Notes: generated by a model from the letters alone, not told the origin. A stretch of 64,000 nucleotides of DNA from Volvariella volvacea V23 (GCA_000349905.1 KB722737.1:519327-583326); one strand, 5' to 3'; shown: positions 10,856 to 22,737, numbered from the stretch's first letter. A program made the numbers and translations.

Positions 10856-12736
10856 CTAGTCCTGTCGTAAGAGGACCAAGAGCTTATCCTTTCCTGCTCT
10901 AACGACTGCTATCTGATCATCAATGAGATCCTGCGGTGTGACCTTGGTTTGAGTTTCGGGTATCACTCGATTATTGAGATACAATCCACGAGATTGGACC
11001 AGTGTGCGTGCAGCGGCTAGAGAGAGCCATGGCGTCATGATCAGCATCATACAAGGACAAAAGCCTAACTAAATGGGGTTGCGAGAATGTTGGCTTGACT
11101 TACATGCGGAGGAGACCAATTGGTTCCTAGATGCGAGTTTGACGACTGGAACCTCAAAGAGATCTTGCGAATGGACCCTCACAAGACGGGGATCGCCTTC
11201 AAGTGCTTGGATGAGCTCTGCTGCCTTCAGGTCAGAGTAATCTGACCCAAACAGCAGCTTGGTCAAGGTCTCGGCTGTCTTGACACCTTCACCTGAAGTT
11301 GAGTTGCCGTACAGTCAACCCTCCAGAGTTATATGAATGGGGAAAAAGACCCACTGAAGTGCACAAGTTCGGTAACTTCGGCCGCCAACTTTCTTTGAGC
11401 AACCCGTTTTTCGGGTGCAAGCTAATCAGCGCTTGAGTAAACACTATCTCCGTAGCTGATGCGTGCACTTACGCCATGCTCCTGCACGACCTGGTCGATC
11501 TCTTCTTGAGAGAGCAGGGTGAACAGTTTAAGATATCGTTCTACATCCGCGTCGGCGACCTTCAAGAAATACTATACCAAGCCGAACCAGAATCCCAAGC
11601 GTCCAAGTTGAGTGTGATCCCGCAGGTTTATTTGAAATATTGTGCCTTACTTGGTAGAAATCAAATACGCTTGTGAGGTCCGGATCTAACCAAACCGCAT
11701 TTCCAGCACTCTTTCCAAATTTCTCACCAGATGCGGTCGTAAGTAGCGGAGTCGTGATACCGAACGCTGCTGGTGCTGGCGCTGCGGAAGCAGGTGTTCG
11801 AGCGGGAGCCAATTCAGGTCTTCCAATCAGCTCTAGTCCTGCCAAGATATTTCCCCATTGGTCGGATCCGCCAACTTGGATGGTACATCCATGATGCTTG
11901 TGCAGGTGGTAAAAGTCATAAGCTTGCAGTAGTTGATAAGTAAATTCAGTAAAGGATATCCCCTGTTGGGAGTTGAGACGCGCTCTCACACTTGTAACAA
12001 GCGAGGTGTTGAGCTCAAGGTGACCACAACCAAGCAAGGATACTCACCTCTCCCTGTTCAGCATTGTATTGACTCGGACATGTATCCCCACTTTCTGCAA
12101 GAACTCCAGCATAGTCACATTCTGATGCCAATCCAAATTGCTGGTCACTTTAGGAGCGTGTAGTTCCTCTGACACTGAGCCGATTCGGGCCTTGCCATAT
12201 TGCAGTCCGCGTTCGAAAAATTTGTTAATGCTTTCGCCGAGACTGACAACGTTCTCCTCGATTTGCTTCTTGTCCGCGGGCTGTCGCTCTGTCGTTCTTC
12301 CTGATGGATCACCGACCAGTCCAGTGGCACCGCCAATCTTCACAGCAACAAAACGTGTCAATGAAGCAACAGTTTCAAGTTAGGTGAAGGTGTACCAGTG
12401 GAATAATTTTGTGCCCGCGGACTTGGAAGTGAAGAAGGCACATTAAGGGTATTAGGTGTCCTATATGCAATGCTTTAGCAGTTGGATCAACGCCAGCATA
12501 TACCGTCTGTTGCTGGGTTTCCACTGCCTGCTTGAGCTCTTGGGCTCTTATTACACTTTAGTGGACCTGTAAAATTATCGAGTTGGTGCAAAGTACCTTG
12601 TGATATCTTGAATAAAACCCCTTTGCTCGAGGTCTTCTAGGACATTTTTTGAGTGTAATCGCCGTAACGAGGCGCTCAACGGCGGACGTATGCTGAGTCG
12701 ACACAACCGAGATATAGAGGCGGCAGCACGAAGCAT
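10856..12736 (-). CDS. MSY1: Tyrosyl-tRNA synthetase, mitochondrial
   Basis: This class I aminoacyl-tRNA synthetase charges mitochondrial tRNA-Tyr. The start at 12736 gives an Arg/Ser-rich, acid-free N-terminus ([19 protein letters not shown]), a good mitochondrial targeting sequence. After exon 1 (12736-12597), exon 2 (12546-12396) carries [16 protein letters not shown] with the HIGH motif. Exon 3 (12337-12048) carries [17 protein letters not shown]. Exon 4 from 11990 carries the tyrosine-binding and [11 protein letters not shown] motifs, an Ala/Pro-rich insert, and the KMSKS-equivalent KFGKS. The C-terminal S4-like tRNA-binding region ends with [14 protein letters not shown]. The bacterial-type motifs and targeting peptide separate it from the cytosolic enzyme. 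It lies 75 bp downstream of a pseudogene on the same strand. Confidence 0.93.
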
Positions 12737-12811
12737 GGACTCGAACAGGAATATTGGATGCGTACACAAGTACAAATACGAATACGTCCACGAGCCAAGC
12801 ACGAAATATGG

Positions 12812-14455
12812 TCATCTCTCTTCCATGAACCTCTTAATCTCCTCTGATATAAACTTTGTATCTTCCTCATTGGCAGCCCCGCCAGCTACCAATTGTTAGC
12901 ACAATCAGAGCGGTAGCCATATGTCCACTCACCTACGTGACCCCAAATAGAGTCGATGATAACGAGCTTGGTATCAGATTTCAGGTGCGTTAATTCGTTC
13001 ACATTATCTTCGGGCTAAATCGATTCATATTCAAAAAGAAATACCACCGACATTATTATACTTATCACTCACAGGGAAATACAAGTCCGTTCTACATGGC
13101 ATAATTAAACCTCGTGCTTTGATCGACTTTAAGCACTTGGCCAAATCTCCATTGTCGCGAACAAACGATACATCGCCAGATTGCCAGGTGGCTAGCAACG
13201 TAAGAAGGTCATTTGCATCCCAGTTCAGGAAGCCCATCTCTCATTGCTCTTTCAACCAGCAATCAAGATCTGGGTATCTACGGCTGGTTAGTCGCCACAC
13301 CCACTTCCTTAAATGGGAGAACCTCACGAGCCATTATGGCGATATTTATGCTCTCGAAACCACTGAAATAAATGTACCATTTGTTATCATAGTATCTATG
13401 CATTTACTTACTGTTTGACCATACGCTCAGGCACTATAAACTCTGCCGAAGGCACAGAGAGCAAATTGCGGTGGTGAGGTATAATGACCTCCGTGAAAAT
13501 CCTTAGAAGCGACAAGAGCAGCTTTAGGTCCTTCCAGGAAGCTGTACACGCTTCAGCTGAGACCAACAGGTTTATCAAGCTCCTATACCATCTATATGTG
13601 GGCTTGTTTTTGCTGACCCACATATGCAGACATATCTGGCATTGGGTTAATTTGGCGTCCTTGTGCACAAATCTGGGGCTTACCTCTCAACAAAGTCGGG
13701 ATACATAACCGGCTAGTAATACGCCTATTTTCACTCAGATGAGAACACAGAAATATTGTTCCCAGACACACCTGTTGGCCGCCCGTGGAGAATTCAACAA
13801 CCAAGAACACCTTCTGGATTCCAAGATGTTGCGTCAAACCGTGTATTGCGCGTGACTAGGCGAAACGTCTTAGTATCAGTCTCCAGTTCATAAACCACTA
13901 GGCGACCTCACATATTGTCTTCATAGGATATAGCAGGGAAATACAGTCCGTTATACGGCTCTGGCTTTATCGCACATCATGAGTGCGGTTTGAGACTATA
14001 CAATGTCCTTGCCGTGTTTGAAGGAGAAGACTACCAGGAGATGTCTGAGGTTAGTACTCCTCTCACCTGTCTTGAAGTCACGAAATTACCTCGCCGTTGG
14101 AGAATAGAGCGAATGTGACTACGAAATACTTGATTGTATTGAGAACCTTTACAATGGGCACAACATTAGACTTGAGTGATTTGTAAGTTCACTAGCCCAC
14201 CTTATCGGGTCCTACCAAGTACGTTTGATCTAAAAGTAGGTTTCAATTGAGCCATCAAAGAACCCTTTTGCCAGGGTCTGGTTATTGACACTCACCTCCA
14301 AGCCTGCCACCATAGCAAGTAGGGAAGACGATACAGGGATTATTTGGGCTGCCATAAGTGCGATAAACTGTGATAGCATCAGGTATGACTCCGCCTTTGA
14401 CAAGGAAGCGGCCATGATGATAGTACTGGGTCTCTGCAGCAGCTCCTTCTGCCAT
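12812..14455 (-). pseudogene. Decayed homoserine O-acetyltransferase-like alpha/beta-hydrolase
   Basis: The full exon structure of a MetX-like alpha/beta-hydrolase is visible, but the coding frame is broken. Intact blocks in order are an N-terminus MAEGAAAETQYYHHGRFLVK, VYRTYGSPNNPCIVFPT, KYFVVTFALFSNGE, PYNGLYFPAISYEDN, the nucleophile elbow now reading EFSTGGQQ, FLEGPKAALVASKDFHGGHY, GFLNWDANDLLTLLATWQ, MPCRTDLYFP, and a C-terminal half with DSIWGHV that ends at 12812. Breaks are a one-base frameshift near 13834-13838, a TAG at 13713-13715, a TGA at 13427-13429 and a TGA at 13241-13243. All three stops sit where the family normally has Trp. Another shift is likely near 13550. Splice sites around the breaks look intact, so the decay is probably recent. 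The family makes acyl-homoserine or related esters; no function remains here unless the breaks are assembly errors. Confidence 0.85.
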
Positions 14456-14992
14456 GGTCAGAGTTGTAGATTTGGTGAGTGCAGGCCACTTCTATGGTGC
14501 TTTATCTATTTTTCTGGGTCTCTCACGAATGTGGGATCGAGAACGAGCATGGGTGACTGCTGCCTCAATAGAACCTACCGGTTTAAGTGTCTGAACGTCT
14601 ACCTGAAGTTGAAGATGTATGACAATCAACTCCCCGCACTGACCTGCTAGTCCACTATATCTCCTAATAAGTCTTGTGAATACTTCAAAATGCTGGGGGG
14701 ATTTAGTTTGGGAGAGCTGATGGGTGCACCACGAGCCTCAGCTCATTCTAAATGTTTATAAGGCAGATACACATGACCGCAGCATGTGAAAACGTGGTAG
14801 CATACACGTATGCAGAACGACACTCTCTATACCTTTCCCATCTCGCATTCCCTTTCAGATAACATGAACCTGGCACTTCTCATGTCTCGAGTTCATATTT
14901 TATAGTGGGGATGCATGATGTGTTACAGCATGAACATACGAACAACAGAAACAAAAAGGCCGTGGTAGCGAGGAATGGAGAAAGGAAGTCTT
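14456..14992. other. Intergenic stretch, no gene recognised
   Basis: These 537 bp lie between the start of the pseudogene and the 3' end of the ribosomal protein S23 gene, both on the minus strand. They should contain the S23 3' UTR and the former promoter of the pseudogene. I see no coding signal. Confidence 0.5.
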
Positions 14993-15661
14993 TTATGATC
15001 TTGGCTTCTCCTATCAATGGAGTTAGCAGGGAGATGGGGACGGAGAGCAGCAGGGCGCACCTTCTTCTCCTTCCACAAAGCGAGTAAACCAACACCAGAG
15101 ACCTTCACCACCTTGAAGCGTACTCCTGGAATATCACCCTTTGCCTTGCCACTACGACCGAAACCAGAAATAAGGACTTCGTCGTTCTCGTCGACAAAGT
15201 TCAAGCAGCCGTCGTTCTATTCCGAAAGCAGGAGAATTATAAAGGGTTCCAGCGCCAGTATGGCTTCATACGTACGGGCACGAAGGCAGTCACCTTCTTT
15301 CCGTTCTTGATCAATTGTACACGCACACACTTTCTGATGGCAGAGTTGGGTTGCTTTGCCTCTACACCAACTTTCTCGAGGACGATACCCTTGGCATGCG
15401 AAGATCCTCCAGTGGGCGATGTTTTGTAGATGTTTCCAAGTGCCCGTTTTTTGTAGGCCTTGTCCGCCTAGTAGATCAAAACGCATAAGGGAAGAATCCG
15501 TTATCATCCACTTTATCCCGACGCACCCAGCGGTTTTCCCGACGGTCATTGCGGAGCTTGCGTGCTGCTTGAAGTCCACGAGGCTTGTTGGCTGGACGAA
15601 CCGCGTGTCAGCACCGTCATTGCGTCGTCAACGGACAGCATAAATGCTACGTACATCCCAT
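14993..15661 (-). CDS. RPS23: 40S ribosomal protein S23 (uS12)
   Basis: This is the universally conserved decoding-centre protein of the small ribosomal subunit. Five exons (15661-15655, 15591-15527, 15467-15276, 15216-15061, 15010-14993) give 145 residues, the standard length. The first exon is only 7 nt and encodes MG plus the first base of Ser, and the last exon is only 18 nt, encoding EKPRS. Landmarks are [39 protein letters not shown], the decoding loop [15 protein letters not shown] with the invariant Pro-Asn-Ser, and [19 protein letters not shown]. The frame closes perfectly across all four introns (50-63 nt). Confidence 0.97.
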
Positions 15662-16616
15662 ATTTGAGGCAGTCGATGTCGGTGAGGTTGGTGGGAACAA
15701 GTATCAAGGAATTCGCCGGCCAACGAAAACCTTATCTGCAATAACTATTACAGTTCCATGTAAACAACGTCAACACAGTAGTCACGTGCATACCGGTAGC
15801 GACCAGCCAAATTCATGCCGGTGCAGCACCACGGCGCTACCTGTCCCTTCCCAAAAGGTACACAGCAACTGTCTGGTCTATTAGCTTGTCCTTGGGTCAA
15901 GCGCTGTTCTGCATCAACGTTCAAGCTATTGCCACCTTCACATCATACAAGGCACACGNNNNNNNNNNNNNNNNNNNNNNNNNNNNNNNNNNNNNNNNNN
16001 NNNNNNNNNNNNNNNNNNNNNNNNNNNNNNNNNNNNNNNNNNNNNNNNNNNNNNNNNNGGCGTACCTGTTCTACCGTGAAGGCTTTCTACTGAACATCTA
16101 GTAGTGAAACCTCGGCCTCTGTGTCAGGGTACACAGCTCCATAAACGCCGTCTATACTGCTGGGTCAGTTTCGACTAGTATGGAAAGAGCTCATTCAGTA
16201 TGATGCTGGATTTATCGACTCGTATCGTAAGTTGCGCCCAAGCTGCAGCTGGGCTCGCAAGCAGTCCACCCTTTCAGGCATCAAATGATATCCCGGCCGT
16301 GACTAGGTACTTGAGTTCAATCTAGATTGTACACAGCACGGGGTATACTGGGTATAGTGCTTAAATTCAGTTTGATGTGAGAATATGCTTACTCCTGCTG
16401 GAATGGTCGTGAAAGTTGATGCCCGTAACTAATCATCCGAGATGAGGGAGATATAGTGAACGGGGGAAATCTTGTTGATTGCGATAAGTCGACGTAAATG
16501 CATGGCCATCGTACAATAATGCAGGTTAAATGCAGAGCGAGACAGCGGGCATATGGTATAAGATTATCAACAATTAGTATATGTATCAGAAGAGTCTATC
16601 AGCAGGAGTGCGTGTT
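15662..16616. other. Intergenic region containing an assembly gap
   Basis: This region runs between the start of RPS23 and the 3' end of the CDP-diacylglycerol synthase gene. It should hold the RPS23 promoter. The gap prevents a full reading, and a small gene in the missing sequence cannot be excluded. No coding signal is seen in the readable parts. Confidence 0.5.
15959..16058. other. Assembly gap (100 N)
   Basis: Exactly 100 consecutive N bases. A round length of this kind is the usual placeholder for a scaffold gap of unknown size, so distances across it are not reliable. Confidence 0.98.
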
Positions 16617-18855
16617 TCATGGCACTTGGATGCCCTGTTGCACGAGATACTTTTTCAAGTCCGCAATGAGTTCCAACTGCTGCTCCACGGTCAATCCACT
16701 GACAATGGTTTGGAGTACGGACCCAACCGTGACATGGTGCTGACGGATGAGGCTGGTGTAATAGACGTAAGTAAAGATTCCCATCAAGAACCTAGGGAAC
16801 TTTAGTTAGCCACTTGGCGGGGTTCATCTGTGTTTACGTACTGGCAATCCATGCGATCAGTCATACCACCATGTCCAGGGATGCTCTGACCGAAATCTTT
16901 GATGTTGAATGCGCGCTTAAACCCGGATGCAAAGAAACCGCCAAAGGGGGCAACAAGCGAAGCAAAGCAAGCCATAAAGAGCAAGTGGAACTGGTAAGGA
17001 GCATAAGGAATAGTCTCCACACTGCGGCCAAGCTGGAGAAGGGCGTTAATAAATTCATAGGTTGGCAACCAATGTACTTACTAATCCAGAGAGGAAGGCA
17101 GCCAACGGATTCCAGAGGTGCCACTCTCTCCAAACGAAGACCGGGTTAGGTGTGCACTGGATAGAGCTCCAAGCGTTTACACCAAGGTCATGGACGGGAC
17201 AAATCATGTACTTGAAGCGCATAAAGTATGTGCCCCAGCATAAACTGAAGAGAATTGTTGACCAGAAGGCGCCGACGAACCCTTCAACTGTCTTTTTGGG
17301 AGAAAGCTTGATAAGAGGGGTGCGACCAAGGGTGATGCCCCACACATAGGCAAAGACGTCGTTGCAAATAACCAAGGAAGCTGGCACCCAGAACCAAATG
17401 AGACCCTCCAGGATGTTGTTCACGATGAAGTGACTAAAGAGCCCGGTTAACATGGTATTTAGCCAGCTAGTGGGAACATTACCTGGAGACCACAATAAGC
17501 AGTAACGACATGTGAACCCAGCAGAACAGCCCAAACTGCTGCTTGAGGTGCCCCTTCTTCAAGCTCATAACGAATCCCATGAACCCGATAATATAGAGGA
17601 TAAAACTGATCATGCGGTGATTTGTCACAAACGGAAGTAACTGCGCATCTGCGAAAACGACATGCTGTTGGGTATCAAAGTTGACGACGGTGAGATACAG
17701 GAGGAGGGCAGCGAGGGAAACAGCGACATACCTTGAAGTAGTAAATAATACTTTCGCCATAGAGGAAATAATTTGCCACCGCGAAGAAGTACCAATTCAA
17801 TGTCTTACTCCATGGGTCCTTCGTCTTGCCGTCCTCTCCCTCGCGTAGCTCCTTGGAGGCAGTTTTCAAAGAAAACAGTGCTGTCACCTCTCTGTATACC
17901 AGAGACTGGCAAAGCATAACCAACAACACCATGTATGCGTGTCCCATTAGCAGAAGTCCTTCGCAAATATATTAGCTCGCGTTCTCGCTCCCGACACGTA
18001 AACTCACCGAGGAACCCTCCAATCATGATAAATGTCCATAATGTACGCGTTAACATGTTTTGCCGCTTCTTCTCTCTCTCCAATTCTTCCGGCGTAGGAA
18101 CTTTTGGCTCTTCGACTACAGGTCTGCTGATCTGCGCTAATTGGGACTGAGATGTTTGTGGAGGACCGGATGTGACCTTCACCTCATTATTATCGGGCTT
18201 CTGCTTGGGAGTGGGCGCTGTTGGCGTCTCCTCGACTTTGGCTAGTTTGGATATTGGTTGCTCAGTGACAGGTGGTGAGGTCTCAATTGGTTTGTCGAGT
18301 TTGGCCACCTTTTTGCTCCATGGAGGGGGTTCAGCATGTGTCATTACTTTGGTGTCTACGTGTCCATTCGTTGGCGCGGCAGGTCGTTTGGGCTTTGTTT
18401 CGACTTTAACCTCAGCAATAGGTTGCGGTGCTGATGCTGGTGCTGTCGACTCTGATGGGGGTTCCACATCAGGAAGTGGCTTGGAGGGATTAACTGCCGA
18501 TCCAGGAGAGGATACAGCTGGAGAAGCTGAAGCTGAATCAACAGGTAGAGAGCCCGTCGCGCCCGCGGCTTTGTTGGCTCTTGCCAGCGCGCGTTGTTCT
18601 CTGCGTCGTTCTGTACGTGCTTGATTTTGGGCTTTCTTCAAAGCAGACTTGCTGAGCTTGCGCGGTTCCTCCGTAGCACTAGACCAAACGGTAAGCCCAA
18701 ATGGAAGCAAAGAACCACACGACACACCTCTCCACGTTCTCCAATGGAACTGTTGCCTCAACCTGCTCATCTTCACTCTCTTCACCCGACTCAACGGCTA
18801 AAAGTTCGTAGGCGGTCTTGGAAATGACAACAGAACGTGAATTAATGGAGGCCAT
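16617..18855 (-). CDS. CDS1: Phosphatidate cytidylyltransferase (CDP-diacylglycerol synthase)
   Basis: This integral ER membrane enzyme makes CDP-diacylglycerol from phosphatidic acid and CTP, the precursor of phosphatidylinositol and cardiolipin. The catalytic half is typical. It begins with [16 protein letters not shown], continues through several TM segments ([20 protein letters not shown], then [20 protein letters not shown]), and has [19 protein letters not shown] and [12 protein letters not shown]. The family signature [20 protein letters not shown] is followed by [10 protein letters not shown], and the protein ends [18 protein letters not shown]. Ahead of it are about 255 residues not usual for the family: an acidic start ([12 protein letters not shown]), a basic helix-like part ([20 protein letters not shown]) and a Pro/Ala/Lys-rich linker. 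The first exon (18855-18728) and the intron 18727-18679 fit well, but a shorter isoform starting inside exon 2 is possible. Confidence 0.93.
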
Positions 18856-19099
18856 AAGTAATGGTTCGGAGAGAAGGAAGAGCCTTCGCTTGCGACAGTG
18901 CCTCGGCCGTTATACAGTGAGGGAGTGACCAAACAAACAACGTTAATTCAGTTCTCAGACCAAGACTGTTCAAGTGCACTGCATTTCGACGTCTATATCC
19001 CTACGAACAAGCAGCTACAACTTCTACAGGTATGCGATAATCTATAGACAGCGAAGAGTGATGCATGGCAGTCCAATAAAGTAGAAGATCCCATACGCA

Positions 19100-22000
19100 T
19101 CAGAACTTCCAATCAGGATCTACATCCATTGCCCAAGGGACTGTGGGTGTCTATTAGCCGGGTTGTATTGAATAGAGAGCAATAACACGAACATTTGGTA
19201 GTAAGGGTCTTGGAGAATAGCTTCTCAATGGGGACATCATGCGTTTGACACCAAGCAGCAGTGATACGCGGGTCCAAGTAATTGATTTTACTGAAAGAAA
19301 GCTAGTTGACTTCCTGGTGATTTGAAAGACATCAGGCCATACCTTGTACCAAGAGCTACCTCCTTGCCAGCATCCCTATCGACCATCTGCAATTTACATG
19401 CCTTGATCTTGTCTTCCAGTTTGTATATTTGTTCTTCTATCTTTTCGACGGGTCTCTCTCGCTTTAGTGTAGCCTTTGCTGTTCCTCGTTCCTTCTCCAG
19501 TCGTGCAAATTCCTCTTCGATTGCGGCTAACCGCTCCTTGAGAATGGATTGCTTGAGTTGTTCTTTGCCCTCCTCTTGTAGCTTCTCGTTATCTTTGGCA
19601 AATTTCTTCTCCGCCTTCTCGATCTCCTTTGCCTTCAAGTTCTCTTCATGAACTTCAATCCATTCATCGTCTAGATCGGATTCATCCTGCGAGTATTTCT
19701 TGTTCTTCTTGTACTTAATGTCCATCCCAAAAAGTACGTGGCGCAGTTTCATCCGGTCATACTTTAGACCACGAAGCTAATACGCAACAGGTCAGTGCCC
19801 AAGCCCAGTTCGACCGAGTACCGTTCACATGCCTTATATCGCATCTTCTCCATTGATTGGTCATGTCCCTTTGGAACGCTACGTTGATGGTTACACAAGA
19901 TGGCAACTTCTCTGTTTGCTCTATTGTAAGCATTTAGCTTTTCCTGCAGCGTAGAACCCTCCAGGTTATCCGCATCAAGCAACCGCTGGAACGTGATAGA
20001 TGCATTAAAGGTACGGAACACTTTCGCAGTCAAGCCCTTCATCTCGGAGTTTAGATGCTTATTCAAGGAACTCGTCTGGCAACTTGTCAAAATGATGTTA
20101 ATCTTATAAAGGAGAAGTGCTGTACCGTCACGCGATCAAATAGATTGTCGTCAGAATTCTTGTTCTCCTTGAAAATGCGGATGTTCTTGAATACTTGCGC
20201 CTCCACTTGTACCTTGTTATAGTACCGGATGGAGTCTTTGCCGAGGAAGTCAAAGATGATGAAGTCTGGCGCTTCCAACGTAACATGCTCGCAACGGAGT
20301 GAGCAACAACCGACGGTGTCCGCCTCATCTTCTCCCTTTTCGTTACCCGCTCGAAGAGCCAGCTTGTCGATAAAGTACATGGCAGTAGCGCGTTGACGAT
20401 CAGCCATGACCTTTGACTTGAGATCTTGCACGTAGTTTGAGCGAATGCGATCGACGTGTTTCTGTCACATGGTTTAGCGCCTACAGAGAGCACGTTGTAC
20501 TGTACACACCTTGAGTTCACGGGCTTTCTCAAATTTGCTCATATCACTCTGCCCCTTCAACGAACTGCCTGCAGCGAGGAATACATATTTATGATTTCCG
20601 TTCACGTTCTCCGTCCAGTTTGCAAGCCAAGTTACAGTGTTATCATGTTGAACTGATTTCCACTTTCCAGATACATTAGGTACAGGTATAGGAGCGTCGG
20701 CCCCAATATTGATGGTGATATCCTCGGGGCGAACACGAAACTTGTGCGGATTAGTGGAGCTGGACGCGGGTACAAGATATTGGGATCACCTTGAGCGCAC
20801 CCTTCTTCGGGTGCTCTCCACGGCCTCTGAAAAGGCCGGGAGGTTCAACTCTGAAATTCCCAACCTTTTCCTTACGACCATCGAGGAGGCAGTACATATA
20901 CTTGGCCTCCATCTCTTCCTTTTCCTTTTTGAGCGCCTTCTTTTCAGCGGCGGACATAGCCTTTTTCTTCGCTTTCTCCGCTTCAAAGTACTCAAACATA
21001 GGTCGGAAGTCGCATTTGGAGAAATCGGTTATTTTGACACCACCACGCTATAATAAGTTAGCACAAGTCACAACATACCAGCAAACGACTCACTGGAGGA
21101 TGCTCCTTTAAAACCGTCTTCCAATCCTCGAAAAAGTTCTTGTTGAATACAGCATCCTTAGCATGATCTGTCTCTAGCATTGCAGCGTAGAAACCAGCAA
21201 CCTCCTCTGCCGCTGGGGGCAAGTCGACGTCCTTGCCTTCGACCACTATAAGCCTAGGTCGTGAAACTAACTCAACGACGCACCAGCGTACTTCATCTTA
21301 ACATTAGAAGGCAGTGGTTCGTACGGTGGTGGGAAGAAGACACCGTTGTGTTCGAGCGTCGCCCACTTCGCGCTACCATCACCATTTGCGCCTTCTTCCC
21401 ACCATTTGTAGACCTCTTCCCCCTCCTCGTCCTCCTCTTTCTCTTTTTCCTTCTTCTTGCCTTTTGCTTTCGAAGGGGGAGTCGAGTCGTCACTTTCTTC
21501 CTTCTTCGCCTTTCCTGATGCTTTGCGGGTGGGTTTCGATGCTTCAGCATCCTCTTGCTTGACTTTCTTAGCTCGGGCTTTGGTAGCCTTATTGAGCGGC
21601 TTGTCATCATCTGACTCCTCATCCTCACTTTCCTCTTTGACTTTCCTTTTACGGGATGCTGCAGTCTTTTTTGTCAAAGGTTGGTCGTCGTCGGACGACT
21701 CCGATTCCTCTTTGGCTTTCTTCTTCGGGGGCTTACGAGCCTTGCCATTCGTGCTTGCCCCGTTAGCGCTGGCAGGCTTTGCAGCAGGGGTATCATCCGA
21801 GGCGTCATTGTCGTCATCCGATTCGACTTTAACCCTCGATATGCGACCGTTGCCCTTCTTAGTTGTGTTAGATGCTGCGGAACGTTTGCCATTAGCCTGT
21901 GGCCTCCTCGGGGAGGAAGCAAGGGGTGTGTCATCGTCGCTGGAAGATTCTGCGTACGCGGGCTTCTTGCGTTTTCGTGATGAGGTCGCCCCATTTCGAG

Positions 22001-22238
22001 TAGTTTGTGACTGTGGCGCCGAACTTGGTCAATTATAGGAGGGTTGGTCAACAACGTGGATGCATACCAATGGTACTTCGTCATTATCACTCGTTGACTG
22101 ATCCCCACTGGCGCCGTCGACAGCAACTATTGTATCATTACCACTACGGCCGTTGGGCGCATGGCTACGGCTGTTCTTAGAAGATTTCGACTGTAGTGGG
22201 CGATCGTCGTCTGAGAACATAGTTGCGTCACTAGACAT
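19100..22238 (-). CDS. TOP1: DNA topoisomerase I (eukaryotic type IB)
   Basis: This nuclear enzyme relaxes supercoils by transient single-strand cleavage during replication and transcription. The start at 22238 ([12 protein letters not shown]) opens exon 1 (to 22068); exon 2 starts at 22010. The N-terminal roughly 250 residues are Lys/Ser/Asp-rich and disordered, with a repeated SDDDxPL motif. The core begins near [22 protein letters not shown], continues with [24 protein letters not shown] and [22 protein letters not shown], then the catalytic core with [14 protein letters not shown] coiled linker rich in Glu/Lys follows (from about 19700 to 19360). The C-terminal exon has the active-site Tyr in [15 protein letters not shown] and the end [11 protein letters not shown]. 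Introns are about 50-60 nt. The gene is divergent from the NDUFB3-like gene. Confidence 0.95.
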
Positions 22239-22539
22239 GACAGAAAGTAGGCACAAATTGGAACCTAGTAACAGAGGACCTTGGGAAGGTATAAGTAAGA
22301 GAGAAAGGTGCGAATGGGTTGGCAGAAGCGGGAGATGTGACAGGCGGCGTGGGGCCTGTTGATCAAAATCTCATTGTTACAAGTTTCCTGAGCCTGCCCT
22401 AAAGCGCCAGGTCACGACACCCTAGACGCTTTACCCGTCCTCCCCGTTTTGAGCTCTAACAGCCACACTCCTTTTACCGATGTGAGTCCCTCTGACCTCC
22501 TGCTATTCTGCCCAGTCATGTTGAGCCCTCTGCAGCCTT
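22239..22539. other. Divergent promoter region between TOP1 and the complex I subunit gene
   Basis: The 301 bp between the two start codons must serve both genes. The right part contains a possible 5' UTR intron of the complex I gene (22482-22535). No other gene is visible. Confidence 0.5.
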
Positions 22540-22737
22540 ATGTCCAACCTGCCTTTGTTTAGAGATCCTTGGGCCAAGAGAGAGGCCTGGCGCAAACATC
22601 CGGTCTTCAGCAACCGCGTGATGTTCCGGAATCTCTTCCCTGGCTTTGGCATTGCTGTTGTCGCATTCACGGCCTACGTTGCTGTCGACAACTTTTTCCT
22701 GAGCTCGAAGCACCAGAACTCCCAGCATCACCACTAG
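22540..22737 (+). CDS. NADH:ubiquinone oxidoreductase B12-type subunit (NDUFB3-like)
   Basis: This 65-residue protein is a single-pass accessory subunit of mitochondrial complex I. The conserved block DPWAKREAWRKHPVFSNR is followed by MFRNLFPGFGIAVVAFTAYV, which contains the TM helix, and a short His-rich end. Length and pattern fit the fungal NDUFB3/B12 family. A likely 5' UTR intron runs from a GTGAGT donor at 22482 to an acceptor at 22535, only 4 nt before the ATG; this supports the chosen start. Confidence 0.88.
   Translation: MSNLPLFRDPWAKREAWRKHPVFSNRVMFRNLFPGFGIAVVAFTAYVAVDNFFLSSKHQNSQHHH

Noticed and set aside
18172..18624. Plus-strand open frame of 150 codons opposite the CDS1 N-terminal extension
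   Set aside because: Antisense to a Pro/Ala/Lys-rich exon that splices in frame to the conserved membrane core; no motif and no independent splice signals.
21457..22038. Plus-strand open frame of 193 codons opposite TOP1
   Set aside because: Mirror of the Lys/Ser/Asp-rich N-terminal exon of TOP1; composition is Leu/Ser/Phe-rich as expected for an antisense frame.
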